A DNA stretch of 64,000 nt from Argentina anserina (GCF_933775445.1 NC_065874.1:14589001-14653000), one strand, 5' to 3'. Shown: positions 23,436-36,542, counted from the first letter of the stretch. Numbers and translations: made by a program. The notes: generated by a model not told the origin, from the sequence alone.

Positions 23436-23805
23436 GCACCTTTTTATAATCCATATCTTCTGTTTGTAAGGTTAAAAAAATTAACCATGGATTTACAGCC
23501 ACCAAGAGACCTTTTTTTTAAAGCACTCAAACACTTGTGCATACCCTCCTTATTACACCAAGAAATCACAGAGAACACAATGGTTGATAGAAAGCCACCA
23601 CTAAGAAAGGTGTGAAGTGCAAAATCTGATACTGCTGAGACAACAAATATGTGCACAGAGGACCAGGACTATAGGCACATAATTAGCAAGACCAACCAAA
23701 CAACCCTAGCAGTGCTAGAAACATCTCAGACCTAATGCAATGATAAGAAATGAGATGCAAGTTGAAAGAAGAGAGTCATGGTTCATAACAGATGCCAAGA
23801 GCATT

Positions 23806-25083
23806 TCATAACCACTCAAATCTAATAGTGTCCAGTGGTTTAGTGAAGATGTCTGCTAGCTGATTCTCAGTATTGACAAAACACAATTCAAGAATATGAC
23901 GTTCAACTAAATCTCGGATATAATGATACCTGAGATCAATGTGTTTTGTTCTGGAGTGTTGTACAAGATTCTTAGCAATGTTGATTGCACTGGTATTGTC
24001 ACAGAAAATGGTGAGTGTACCTTGAGAAAAACCATAGTCCATTAACATTTGTTTCATCCACACTATTTGAGTACAACAACTACCAGCAGCAACATATTCA
24101 GACACGGCAGTGGACAAAGAGATGCAATTCTATTTCTTGCTGTGCCATGCAACACGATTGGTGCCAAGAAAGAAACAACCTCCAGAAGTACTATTTCCAT
24201 CCTTCAAACTACCTCTCCAATCAGCATCTGAGTACCCTGCAATTTCTACATTGGAATCATGATGATAAAAAATACCACAATCAAGTGTTCCATCAACATA
24301 GCAAATTATTATTTTAACAGCCTCAAGATGAGACTCTTTGGGATTTGCTTGAAAACGAGCACACACTCCTACACTAAAAGAGATGTCCGGTGTGCTAGCA
24401 GTGAGATAGAGCAAGCTGCCAATCATGCTTCTGTAAAGCGATTGCTCAACAGATTTGCCATCTTTGTCTTCAGTGAGTTTCACTGAGGTACTCATAGGAG
24501 TGCTTACCACCTTTTTGTTTGTCATGCCGATTTTCTTCACTAGATTGCCTGCATATTTAGATTGACATAAAAACATGCCAGTGGAAAGCTGTTTAACCTG
24601 AAGACCAAGAAAATAGGTTAATTCTCCAAAATTACTCATCTCAAACGGACTAGACATAACATTAGAGAATTCAGTGACAAGTTTTTGAGAAGTAGAGCCA
24701 AAGACTATGTCATCAACATAAACTTGAGCAATTATGAAATCTGTGCCAGAATTTTTGACAAACAAAGTCTTGTCAATAGACCCTCTTGTGTATCCCTGGC
24801 TTACTAGATGAGTAGATAGTCTTTCATACCAAGCTCTAGGAGCTTGTTTCAAACCATATAGAGCTTTCTGCAACTTGAAAACATGATCAGGATAAAAAGG
24901 ATCAAGAAAACCTTTAGGTTGCTCCACATAAACCTCTTTATCAAGAAAACCATTTACAAAAGCAGTTTTAACATCCATCTGATATAGTTTGAAATGTTTA
25001 TGAGAAACAATAGCCATGAGAAGTCTTACTGATTCCAATCTTGCAACTGGAGCAAAAGTTTCATCATAATCAAGGCCTTCGAC
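23806..25083 (-). pseudogene. Copia reverse transcriptase and RNase H
   Basis: After a stop at 25084-25086 the frame continues VEGLDYDETFAPVARLESVR, the usual copia RT opening, then DVKTAFVNGFLDKEVYVEQP, YGLKQAPRAWYERL and the catalytic YVDD box, followed by MSNFGELTYFLGLQVKQ. RNase H begins near YSDADWRGSLKDGNSTSGGC, carries WHSKK and, after an in-frame TAG near 24127-24129, STAVSEYVAAGSCCTQIVWM, FCDNTSAINIAKN and HIDLRYHYIRDLVERH. AAGSCCTQ is typical of the SIRE lineage. Both stops stand where glutamine codons (CAA, CAG) are expected. Active-site residues are otherwise intact, so decay is recent. Confidence 0.85.
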
Positions 25084-27116
25084 TTAAGAGTAACCCTGAG
25101 CCACCAATCTAGCTTTATTTCGTACAACAGTGCCATGTTCATCAGTTTTGTTCCGAAAAATCCACTTAGTACCCACTACATTGCTGTCAGATGGTCGAGG
25201 AACCAATGTCCAAACTTTATTTTTCTCAAACTGATCCAATTCTTCTTGCATAGCCATGATCCAGTCAGCATCTGTAAGAGCTTCTTTGATGTTTTTTGGT
25301 TCCATTAAGGAAACAAATCCATACCATTCAATTTCATTAGTTTCTTGGGTATGAGAGTCCACAAAACACACAAGAGCTTTGTCAATGCCTGCTGAACTGG
25401 TCCAATCAGACTGATCATCTGCACGGTTCGACCGTCGTGTTTGAATCCCATCTGAGAGATGTCCAATGATGTCTGAAGAATCATGATCCTTGCTGACCTG
25501 TTTGTAACCTGGCCTTGTAGACTTGGAAGGATTCAAATTCTCATCTTGTTCTTCTATTACAGAGGAGACATTATCACCTTGTGTCCCTGATGAGGAATAT
25601 GATATGGCTGGAGTCTGTAACACAGGAGAATCATCAATTTCAACGTTAATAGTAACCACAACTCGTTTGAGAATTTTGTTATAAATTCTGTATGCCATAC
25701 TATCAGTAGCATACCCGATGAAAATACTTGGATCAGTTTTGGACTCAAATTTTGTAATGTTTTCATAATCTTTCAATATTGCACAAGGACTGCCAAAGAC
25801 ATGAAAATATTTTACACTTGGTTTCTTACCTTTCCATACCTGATATGGAGTGTCATTAGTACCTGACCTGAGATGTACACGATTGATGACATAGCAAGCT
25901 GTGTTAAGTGCCTCAGCCCAAAACCTTTCACTAACACCAGCAGTGTGAAGAAACACCCTCCCCATATCAAGCAAAGACCTGTTCTTTCTTTCAACAATAC
26001 CATTTTGTTGAGGAGTTATTGGAGCAGAGAATTCATGAGTAATACCATTATCAAGGTAGAATTTATGAAAAGCTGAGTTTCTAAACTCAGTCCCATTGTC
26101 AGACCTGATTCTTGAAATACTCAAATTTTGATATTGTTTTTCTTTTGACAAACGCTTACTGAGACCATGAAAAGCATCAAAAGTTTCTCCTTTAGTAGTC
26201 AAAAAATCAACCCAGGTGAACCTAGAAAAATCATCAACTACAACAAGAACATAGAACTTACCAGACAAACTGATATATTGAGATGGACCCATGAGATCCA
26301 TGTAAAGAAGTTCCAGACACTTAGTAGTAGCAGTGGAGTTCACAACTTTATGTGAAGCCTTTGTTTGCTTACCAGTTTTGCAATCTAGACACACTTTGTC
26401 TGTTCTCCCATTAAGCTTAGGCAATCCCCTTACAAGGTTTTGATTAGACAATTTCAACAGATCCTGAAAATTGACATGACCAAGTCTTCGATGCCACAGG
26501 TCAAATGTTTCATCCACTGAACTCACTCGGAAACAATTCTGCATATCAATTTTAGAAATATCAGTAGAACGTTTACCTCCCATAACAAACTTCCCTTGAT
26601 CATCAATGACCAAACATTTCTTCCTATTAAACCACACATAATCGTGTTCATCTGTCAACTGACTTACACTAATTAAATTAGTAGAAAGACCCTCAACAAA
26701 TAAAACATTTTTAAGTTTTGGAAGATCAGGAGATTTTACAGTGCCTTTGCCAATAATTTTTGCCTTTCTTGCGTCACCAAAAGTGACTGAGCCAGTGATT
26801 CCTTCGGCATTTAGTTCAGTAAACCACTCTTTGTTGCCACACATGTGCCATGAGCACCCACTATCAATATACCACACATCTTGTTTCCTTGCTGACAAAG
26901 CAGTCAATGCCACAAGACATGTAGCTTCAATGTGAGTTTCATTAGGATCAATTTTTACAGTTGCCATCAAGCATATAGAATCATCTTGTTGATCAGTTCC
27001 CCCAGATTTTTTGACCCAATTTCTAACTTGTTTGAAAGATTTTTCCTGCACACTTAATTTTGCAACCTTGTCAGATAATTCTTGAATCAAAGATAAATGA
27101 CTTTTCATATCTTTTT
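25084..27116 (-). pseudogene. Copia protease and integrase (with start of RT)
   Basis: A 674-codon open stretch. Protease: WYIDSGCSWHMCG at about residue 79 (DSG 82-84). GAG-pre-integrase: LWHRRLGHVNFQDLLKLSNQ then C-L-D-C. Integrase core: LLYMDLMGPSQY, RSDNGTEFRNSAFHKFY and QQNGIVERKNRSLLDMGR, giving D, D and E in the expected spacing. It ends with the RT lead-in GTKWIFRNKTDEHG and KARLVAQGYS before TAA, which replaces the glutamine codon expected before VEGLDYDE. The catalytic residues are all present; only the flanking stops disable the product. Confidence 0.9.
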
Positions 27117-27901
27117 TTAATTTTCAATATCTGCAACCATTCTTTCTTCTTTTTCAACAAAAGTAAGATTCTTTTTGACATTATGTTCAAACATGGTTAT
27201 AGTAGGAGTATACTGTACTTGTTTTACCTGACTCATAACACAAGGAGTTGATACTGAGAAACTGGATTTCAACTCATCATCATAACAATAACCTTTGACA
27301 AACTTGGTGTTTGAGGATCCTTCTCCCGTATATCCCAAACCAGTAGTCTCTTTGAAGAGCCTCCCAGAATTCTGAAGTTTTGAAGCAATATGAGAGCTGA
27401 GATCAAATTTTTTAAACAGCTCATGTGTTTGAATGAGTTTTCTTTGCAGTCTTGCGTTTTCTCCACATGACTCCTTGATCCACACAGACTGTTTATAAAT
27501 TTCACCTTTTAACAGCTTGATTTGATCTTTGAATTCCTCCCTCTCTTTATACCAGTCTTCCTGGGAGTTGATTTTTCTCAGATAAGCAATCTCATCCAAA
27601 ACCTTCTACTTCTCTTTCAACAACATATCAATGCGATTTGACTTAGTTCTTCCATGCCTTTGTAGCTCTCCATTTTCATGATTAAGAACCTTGTTGTCTC
27701 TGACCATTTGTTTAGCAGATAAGTACATTCTTATGTACTTGTCTTCTGCATCTGACTTTATTTCATCAATATCTTCAACCTCACCATCAACATCACTTTC
27801 TGAATGATCATCATCCAAGGGGTCAAAAATCTGATCATCCTCATAAAAATCCTCATTAGTGTCAAAGTTGAGAGAAGAAATTAAGCCAAAATTTTCCCTC
27901 A
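27117..27901 (-). pseudogene. Coiled-coil linker between copia gag and protease
   Basis: Between the zinc knuckle and the protease lies about 260 codons rich in charged heptads (IAYLRKINSQEDWYKEREEF, KDQIKLLKGEIYKQSVWIKE, ENARLQRKLIQTHELFKKF). A long helical segment here is usual in SIRE-type elements. It is broken by in-frame stops near 27600-27605 (TAG) and 27117-27119 (TAA), and by a frameshift near 27899-27905, where gag ends in SEDEDNNC and the true frame resumes ENFGLISSLNFDTNEDF. Confidence 0.75.
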
Positions 27902-28669
27902 GCAGTTATTATCCTCATCTTCAGAGTCACTCCAAGTAGCTGTTAAAGCTTTCTTCTCACTGTTATCATTTGACCTATCTTTTCTGTTACCACAATCAAC
28001 AGCAATATGGCATAAACCACCACAGTCATAACACTTAGGTTTATAAGAAGAATTTTTATGAGAAGAAGTTTTTCCAGTTTTTTCTTGAGTGTTTCCACCC
28101 ATGTTTCTTTTGGAATTAGAAGAATGACCACTAGAAGCAAGATTCTTATTTTTTAACAGTTTCTTAAACTCTTTGGTGAGTAAAGACAACTCAGAAATTT
28201 CTTTTTCTTGATCAAAATTTTTAGAAACTTGTAAAGCAATATCTTTAGTACTTTTCACAGGTTCAAGTTCATGCTCAAACGTTTTTAGATTACCTATGAG
28301 CTCATCAATGGAGTAAGTGTTCAGATTTTGACATTCTTGAATGGCTGTTTTCTTTTCCCTGAACTTCCTCGGTAGTGACCTCAAAACTTTTTTTACGAGA
28401 TCGCTTTCCACAATTTCCTTCCCTAAGCTGAGAGAGGAGCCAAAGATAAAAATTAATCTAGCATAAAATTCATCAATGGTTTCATTCTCACCCATACGTA
28501 GTTCCTCAAATTCTGAGACAAGCATTTGAAGCTTTTGTTCTTTGACTTTCTCATTTCCTTCATGAAGTGTACACAGCTTATCCCAAGCTTCTTTTGCTGT
28601 TGTGCAATGTTGTATCTTCCTGCGCTCATGTTCAGATAAAGCAATGAACAATGCATTCTTAGCTTTATG
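27902..28669 (-). pseudogene. Copia gag, C-terminal part with zinc knuckle
   Basis: Continues gag after the nested gypsy element: ALSEHERRKIQHCTTAKEAW, DKLCTLHEGNEKVKEQKLQM and IDELIGNLKTFEHEL are the UBN2-type capsid motifs. Near the end is a CCHC knuckle, CYDCGGLCHIAVDC, in which the usual G-x-x-G-H reads G-G-L-C-H. Joining across the insertion restores GEAD/HKAKNALFIALSE with no frame change, which confirms that the gypsy element landed in this reading frame. Confidence 0.85.
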
Positions 28670-28960
28670 ATCAGTGTAACGACCCTAAAATTTCAAGCCT
28701 AAAAACTCAAAATTTCAAAGTCGTTAGAACACCAAAACAATCTCAATGAAATCGAAATCATTTAACGTGCACAGCGGATCATCACTGAGTTCTCAATACA
28801 ACTCAGAAAACCAATTATTACAAACCAAACATATAATTCAACATTATATCAATTGGAAATGTATAATCCTCACAAGATAGTCACACCAAATCCTCACGCA
28901 AGCTGGAGATAAATAACTTCAAGTCCTCTGAGCGGTCCGTCAATTCCCGCTAATCCACAC

Positions 28961-30212
28961 CTGCGGAGTTATCCACTACACCATCGAATTGGTGCACCGG
29001 GATTGTAAACACAGACCCGGTAAGCTTTACAGCTCGTATGAGTAAAATGAAAATATATAACTCGCATATCAATATATACGAAAATCCACAAATCAAACAA
29101 ATATAAATGCACTCATGAGTCAGTGGACGGCCCATCTGGTTGTTCCAAAGAAAAAGAAGCGCTCATGAGAAATTAAGTAACCCTTCTGGTTACCCAAATG
29201 CATTTATAATACGGGTACCAAGAACGCTGGTACACATCTGTTACCCCTCTCGTAATACACCGCCGATATTGGATAGCCACCCGCTACCCAACATCCAAAA
29301 CAATCTGAGTACCCATGAGAAGATAACCACCCGTTACCTCACATGCAGTACTAAGGCAGACATACTAGAGCTCTAACTGTATCGTAACTTTCGCCCGGCC
29401 AAAGGCTAGGTTCCGACTTGCCACACACATACAATAATCTCACATCATATTGTACCAATCACGTCCGAAGACAAATCAACATTTTAACAATCTCAATGTT
29501 AAAAATCACGTACTATAATCTCACGTCATATTGTACCAAAAATCATGTCCGAAGACAAATCAACAATTTAACAATCTCAATGTTAAAATCACGTACAATA
29601 ATCTCACATCATATTGTACCAAAAATCATGTCCGAAGACAAATCAACATTTTAACAAACTCAATGTTAAAATCACGTACAATAATCTCACATCATATTGT
29701 ACAAATCAAAATCACATGCTCGATATTTAAATCTCGTCATCGAAATGACATAAATCACGATAAAATCATAACAGTATATTATATAGCAAACTATATATAT
29801 ATGTACATATTTACCATTTATACAATATATATATAATCCATTATATCGTATACATGTCATATTTCATAAACACGTCCGAAGACAAAAACTCGTCCGAAGA
29901 CAAAACTCGTCCGAAGACAAAACATTTTAACAAACTCATGTTAAAACCACGTACAATAATCACACCTCATATTGTACAAAATCACATCACATGCTCAACA
30001 TTTAATTCTCGTCATTCGAAATGACCAATTCCAATGAATTCATAACAGTATATAATATAGCAAACTATATATATATGTACTTATTACCATTTATACGATA
30101 TATACGTAATCCACTATATTGTATACGTGTCGTAATTCAATATTAAAAACTCTTGCAAAAATCTTGGAATCACCGCAAGGGTAGATTCGTAAATAAGTGA
30201 GATTTTACTCAC
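28961..30212 (-). other. Predicted intron inside the 3' LTR
   Basis: Donor AAG/GTGAGTAAAATC at 30213/30212 and acceptor AACTCCGCAG ending at 28961. Both sites are conserved in the diverged plus-strand subfamily (43791 and 44730), which supports selection for splicing of the leader. Confidence 0.5.
29463..29705 (-). repeat. About 84-bp tandem array in the LTR
   Basis: Three copies begin GTCCGAAGACAAATCAACA at 29463, 29547 and 29630, with further CGTCCGAAGACAAAA units of 17-20 bp near 29873-29920. The same array is present in the 5' LTR (about 35792-36035). Confidence 0.85.
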
Positions 30213-31082
30213 CTTTTTTCCTGCGTGCAACTTCCACGACCCTGAAAGTAATTTCCTCACTCGTTTCGTCAGTCACCTAATAGCACGATAAATGCTTAGA
30301 AAATGATACTTAAAATATCAGGTAACGAGTTCAGCACAGCTAAGTGTTGTTCATAAAACATTGTTCACGGGAACACTGTTCATGTTACTAATCATTGTTT
30401 TCTACAAACCACTGTTCAAAGTTACTGTTTTACCTAAACACTGTTCACAGTTACTGTTTACCATGTCACTGTTCAAATTTCTGTTACAGTTTACTATTCA
30501 TGCGACGGTACTATTCACCGGTACTATTCACAGTCACTATTCATGCGGCGTTACTGTTCACCGACCGCCACCAATCATCACCAAATTTCACCAGCACAAC
30601 CTAAACAACATTTCCAACAACTTCCTAGTTGACACAAAGTTCTAAATCCGAGCCTAAACAGTCCAAACACCGAAGAACATATATTCGGCACTATTCACAA
30701 ACCCTAGAAATTGAAATTTTGATTCGGGTACTTACACTTCGATTTGGCTCGATTCCTTTTGTGGGAATGTTGCTGGGACTGAGACAAGCAAAACCCCCCA
30801 AGAATCTCGAGCCATGGTGGCCGGAGGAGGCGGCGCCGCCACAGCAGTAACTTCCGGCGGTTGCTACACCGTGTGTGGTTGTCGCCGGAGTGCAAGGCAT
30901 AGCCCAAAAGATGGAGCTCGTCGAGCCCGTCAGTTTGATAGGTGACACAACACGAGGCGACGTCGGATGGTGGAGAAATCGGCCGGAGAAGTTTTTTGGG
31001 TCGGGTGAACAGTACCGAGCTCGGGTGAACAGTAACCCGAGCTGATTTTTAGAAAAATCTGATTTTTAATCTCTTTTCCTTC

Positions 31083-31090
31083 CTTTTATA
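31083..31090 (-). promoter_or_regulatory. TATA box of the 3' LTR
   Basis: TATAAAAG on the minus strand, 319 bp from the LTR start, the same distance as in the related plus-strand LTRs. Confidence 0.6.
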
Positions 31091-31409
31091 CTATTTCCAA
31101 AATCGGAAACGAACTTCCGACGTTAATAACTTTCGCGTCCGACGTCCGATTCGAACGTGTGACGTGTCCACGAACTCGTATCGATGAGTTCTACGACTTT
31201 CGTGAAGGAAGTTTTCGCAACCGAGCGACGGAATAAAAGTCGATCTATACGTTGCGGTAACGTTACGTTTTCTAATTAAACGATCTGAGAACGTTTCCGT
31301 TTTCGTTTCGAAATGTCGCAAACCTCCAATTGTCGTCTTGAATTAATTTCACAAGTTTAACACTTTGAAAATACTCGATATTTAGTTTCTAAAAATTCGG
31401 GTTATTACA

Positions 31410-31424
31410 TTCTACCCCCCTTAA
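31410..31424 (-). other. Polypurine tract of the gypsy element
   Basis: Minus strand AAGGGGGGTAGAA immediately before the LTR start; the plus-strand array has the matching AAGGGGGGTAGAT. Confidence 0.8.
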
Positions 31425-31652
31425 AAGGAATTTCGTCCCGAAATTCAAGTTCACTCAATAAACAACTGTGGGTATCTCGTCTTCATATCCGACCCTAGCT
31501 TCCATGATGCATCACCTTCATCATGATGGCTCTACAATACCTTGACTAGCTCCACTTCCTTCCTCCAAAACTTCTTTGTGGATCTATTCAAAATACAAAC
31601 CGGCTCAAAACAAAAGTGGTATTTTCCTTTACCTCAATGGTGTTATGATCAA

Positions 31653-31934
31653 TCACATATGCGACACATCAGGATCAAACTTCCTAAACATGGAAATGTA
31701 GAAGACATTGTTAACGTCCGACATGCTAGTAGGTAAGGCTAGTTTTCCCACCTTCTCGAGAATCTCAAAGGCCCAACATACCTCTGCCAACTTTTCTTTC
31801 TTGTCAAATCTCACTACACCCAACTTTGGCCCAACAGATAGGTGATCGACATGGTCTACCTTAAGTGCCTCATAGGGTACCATGCCGATGCTGGAATGGT
31901 AACTGTCGTTGTAGGCGAACTCAATCAATCTCAA
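31653..31934 (-). pseudogene. Integrase C-terminal remnant of the gypsy element
   Basis: IEFAYNDSYHSSIGMVPYEA is the conserved end of the gypsy integrase core, joined after an internal loss to VGPKLGVVRFDKKEKLAE and FEILEKVGKLALPTSMSD, a GPY/F-like segment. Compared with full chromovirus integrases the DDE core is missing. The 3' continuation is further decayed than in the copy at 48210-48578. Confidence 0.7.
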
Positions 31935-34740
31935 ATGATTTCACATCTACCTTAAAATCCAGCATACAAGCTCTCAACCTATCTTCCGTTACCTCAAACT
32001 TCCTCCATCAGACAATCTGTCACATCTCCTAACAATAATAGTCGCATGTGAGCTACTCAAAATATAATCATCCTCCCGAAACATAATGATGTTTTCAACA
32101 TGGAGGCGTCTACGCCCTCTTTTGTCTAGTTCACCACTCTCTTGCGATTTGACAGACTATCCTCACGTCATGAGTTAGCTCATACCACTAAGCATGGTCA
32201 AAACTCTCAACATCTAACATGAGTCAAATCAATGATTAACACATGCCTACTACTTACATCACACATAGTGGTTTTCAAATAAACGTGCTTTATCAAGACA
32301 ATACCTTCATGACTTCACCACAAATCATCGTTAGAATAACGAACCTACCATTCCTTCCAATCAACAAAATAATCCCCTTTCATGATCATCTTATTATAAC
32401 CATAAAAAGTTGTCGTGCATGATACCCACTCAAGTACCATATTTGTATCGGCAACACGATAAAGAAATCTTAACTCATTGAGTTCACAACCACCACAGAA
32501 CACCACCTTGGATTAAGAATTACTCTCAAACAGTTCACCAGAGAATCGACTAATATACGCAAAAGGCTGTAGAAAATTCTACTACCACCACAAGAGAGAT
32601 GCATCACGCATCCTACCACCTTCACCAAAGCTTACCGTCGGAAAAGAAGTTACAACTACCTGCTTCAAGTCGCAGGACAGGTAAAGAAAATATTTATCTC
32701 CCGATAGTGGAACATGAAAATTAGGTGGAATTACAGTGCAAAATAAACACAACCACAACTGAGATATACCATACCCCTTGGTTCATGCATACCTCAAATG
32801 TATGACACATGGTCCCACACAACGCCCCAGTGGCATCATCTATCGTATTGATTTTTCCCACAGTCGTAATACAATAAATTCAGTAAACAATTCAACAACT
32901 GAATCCTGATATTGGGTCCACCATCTCCTCCAGACTAACCCAAGATTGTTGCCGCACTACCACTCTAACAGTTGTTTCTTTACTTTTATCATGACTCTCA
33001 TGGCCAACGCATTCGGCCAAAATAACTCCTATGCAAGCAGCAATATAATTGATCACTCTCTTATCGTAAAATTTATCCCTTGTTGAACACTTGAGTCAAC
33101 ATCTCCTTATCCAACAATAATAATTTGATGCATAGAGGGAAAAAGAGCATCTAAGTCTCGAATACTAACACCACTTGCACTTGAAAAGAAAATCTGATTC
33201 TCAACCATTTCTTTACCGGTTGGAAGGTGCTTGTCACGAAAAATTCATCAAAACACCACTAAGCTAAGGTCATTTCATACCTTACCTTCAATAGAGTCAC
33301 TTCACCGCCATTGCGTCTCATTTGGACCTGTGGCATTGTGAAGTTCCAATCCCCAACACCAAAATAATTTAATCCTGAAAGATCAGCGTTCTTATTTAAA
33401 TGCTCATCTAGCAAATAATTAATTCATATCACCACATTGAGATTTCTCCATCACCTTATATTTCTTGCTCAGCCAAGAACAATGCGTAACATCAATTGTC
33501 TATAGCCGAACCAAAACAAGTTTGGAATGTCACGTCGACAAAATGTGAATCTCAATTCAATAATTGTATTACCACTTTATGGACGTATCATACGCCCTAC
33601 CACTCTGTTACCAATAGCGTTAGAGATGTCAGTCACGAAAATTTTCGTTAACCACCTCCAACCTATGGTCTACACATCTCTTACCTGAACATAATATCTC
33701 AACCTTGTTAGGCTTCAACTTAGATTAGTTGCATAACTAAAATCTAGTCTTTAACATTTAAACACTGAACATCCCTCAATATAGGGTCAACGCTCTCTAT
33801 CAAGACTCCTTGATAGTTCTCTGCCCTGATAGGAAACTATATACTCAAACCTGTTAGCATTCCAGTATTTGGATCGCATGTCAAACTCAGAGAGTATTGT
33901 AGCCTCTCTAAGCTGATCGCACTAGTCATTAAGTCTTTGAAATCATTTGTCACATCCATACGGCGTCTTCGTTATAGGGGCTATAACACAGTATCTCCTG
34001 AAACGTCTCACTTTACTCTGATATCACAACGATGTCTGTGATAGCTACTTCAGATCCACATACTCAACATATGCCATGACTCAAACTCTCATGGCATTAT
34101 CCGCCTTGATTCAAAGATACGAAACTCTGGTTTCATGGGTCTACGAATAAACCCACCATGTCAAAACAATCAATCACCGTGTACTGTGTACTCAACCAAT
34201 CAATTCCTATGATCACATCATAGGTGTGATCCGGAATCACGATCAAATAAGCAGAGAACTCTCCACTTCCAATCACAATAGGACAAGCCTTTCATTGTCT
34301 CCAATTCGAGGAACACTCCAAATGCGAAGTGACACATAAAGAGTTTCTCATAGATGTAGGAGTCAATCCTACCATCTCCTCTACCGAACTATCACTAATA
34401 AGTGTCGATATCATCTTCTTCTCTTTCTCAGGGTACTCAATCATCTCAAAATAGATTATGATACCCTCGATCCAGTGGTCCACTACCATATGATCCAGGC
34501 CTCTATGAAATATGACGTTGACAGACGATTAAAGTCCTTGATCAACTTAACAAACGACTATCGTCGTCTCTAACGACAGTAGCAGGGTTAACCTGTTCTG
34601 CCCGTGGAGCAGCCTCCTCGTAAAGGTTATCCACATTGCGGACTCGGCCTGCAACCCTACCTCGGCCGCGACCTCTCGTCCTTCCTCGGCCCTGTTCACA
34701 ACCCTTTTTCCAAATTCATCACCATTCAACAATTAACACT
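31935..34740 (-). pseudogene. Rearranged gag/protease remnants and non-coding internal DNA
   Basis: Near 34740-34550 the strand reads a decayed gag start (GDEFGKRVVNRAEEG in a shifted frame of an RG-rich leader), then about 34490-34292 DHWIEGIIIYFEMIEYPEKE, a gag capsid motif. Around 34260-34150 LIVIPDHTYDVIIGIDWLST and VIDCFDMVGLFVDP match the second half of a gypsy aspartic protease. Between about 34000 and 31935 no reverse transcriptase or RNase H motif is visible. The whole stretch is colinear with 45300-48100 on the plus strand, including the non-coding part (for example GGCCGAATGCGTTGGCC). Confidence 0.6.
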
Positions 34741-34988
34741 TAGTCATACATGTGAAGTCTCGAATTCGACAAAATAGATCCAACTAATATCAATCATGAA
34801 ATTTCAGAAGAAGGTGAATCATCAGAGTATCGTCACAATACTCTCTACAGGACCAAACCATAAGGTATGGCTCCTAACACTCTCGCGTACCCGACAACAT
34901 ATCAATACCGAGGAGCATGTGATGGGTGCCCGCCTGCAGTCGGATCATCGCTCCCGGATGGTATAGATAATCGCCAAATACGCACTTA

Positions 34989-35001
34989 GGCTCTGATACC
35001 A
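34989..35001 (-). other. Primer-binding site (tRNA-Met) of the gypsy element
   Basis: Minus strand TGGTATCAGAGCC two bases inside the 5' LTR end, an exact match to the usual initiator-Met tRNA site. Confidence 0.9.
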
Positions 35002-35289
35002 ACTGTAACGACCCTAAAATTTCAAGCCTAAAAACTCAAAATTTCAAAGTCGTTAGAACACCAAAACAATCTCAATGAAATCGAAATCATTTAACGTGCA
35101 CAGCGGATCATCACTGAGTTCTCAATACAACTCAGAAAACCAATTATTACAAACCAAACATATAATTCAACATTATATCAATTGGAAATGTATAATCCTC
35201 ACAAGATAGTCACACCAAATCCTTACGCAAGCTGGAGATAAATAACTTCAAGTCCTCTGAGCGGTCCGTCAATTCCCGCTAATCCACAC

Positions 35290-36542
35290 CTGCGGAGTTA
35301 TCCACTACACCATCGAATTGGTGCACCGGGATTGTAAACACAAACCCGGTAAGCTTTATAGCTCGTATGAGTAAAATGAAAATATATAACTCGCATATCA
35401 ATATATATGAAAATCCACAAATCAAACAAATATAAATGCACTCATGAGTCAGTGGACGGCCCATCTGGTTGTTCCAAAGAAAAAGAAGCGCTCATGAGAA
35501 ATTAAGTAACCCTTCTGGTTACCCAAATGCATTTATAATACGGGTACCAAGAACGCTGGTACACATCTGTTACCCCTCTCGTAATACACCGCCGATATTG
35601 GATAGCCACCCGCTACCCAACATCCAAAACAATCTGAGTACCCATGAGCAGATAACCACCCGTTACCTCACATGCAGTACTAAGGCAGACAGACTAGAGC
35701 TCTAACTGTATCGTAACTTTCGCCCGGCCAAAGGCTAGGTTCCGACTTGCCACACACATACAATAATCTCACATCATATTGTACCAATCACGTCCGAAGA
35801 CAAATCAACATTTTAACAATCTCAATGTTAAAAATCACGTACTATAATCTCACGTCATATTGTACCAAAAATCATGTCCGAAGACAAATCAACAATTTAA
35901 CAATCTCAATGTTAAAATCACGTACAATAATCTCACATCATATTGTACCAAAAATCATGTCCGAAGACAAATCAACATTTTAACAAACTCAATGTTAAAA
36001 TCACGTACAATAATCTCACATCATATTGTACAAATCAAAATCACATGCTCGATATTTAAATCTCGTCATCGAAATGACATAAATCACGATAAAATCATAA
36101 CAGTATATTATATAGCAAACTATATATATATGTACATATTTACCATTTATACAATATATATATAATCCATTATATCGTATACATGTCATATTTCATAAAC
36201 ACGTCCGAAGACAAAAACTCGTCCGAAGACAAAACTCGTCCGAAGACAAAACATTTTAACAAACTCATGTTAAAACCACGTACAATAATCACACCTCATA
36301 TTGTACAAAAATCACATCACATGCTCAACATTTAATTCTCGTCATTCGAAATGACCAATTCCAATGAATTCATAACAGTATATAATATAGCAAACTATAT
36401 ATATATGTACTTATTACCATTTATACGATATATACGTAATTCACTATATTGTATACGTGTCGTAATTCAATATTAAAAACTCTTGCAAAAATCTTGAAAT
36501 CACCGCAAGGGTAGATTCGTAAATAAGTGAGATTTTACTCAC
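35290..36542 (-). other. Predicted intron inside the 5' LTR
   Basis: Same donor (AAG/GTGAGTAAAATC) and acceptor (CTCCGCAG) as in the 3' LTR. As this is the 5' LTR, it lies between the TATA box and the internal region and would be in the leader of the genomic transcript. Confidence 0.5.

Larger units (their letters stand above)
28675..31409 (-). repeat. 3' LTR of the 9.07-kb gypsy element
   Basis: 2735 bp. Starts TGTAATAACCCG on the minus strand and ends ...GGGTCGTTACA. Holds a TATA box, GTGAACAGT-type motif clusters (about 30355-30560), a predicted intron and an 84-bp tandem array. Confidence 0.95.

Noticed and set aside
29418..29836. Repetitive ORFs in the minus-element LTRs (and 35747-36165)
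   Set aside because: Translation of the 84-bp tandem repeat on the strand opposite to element transcription.
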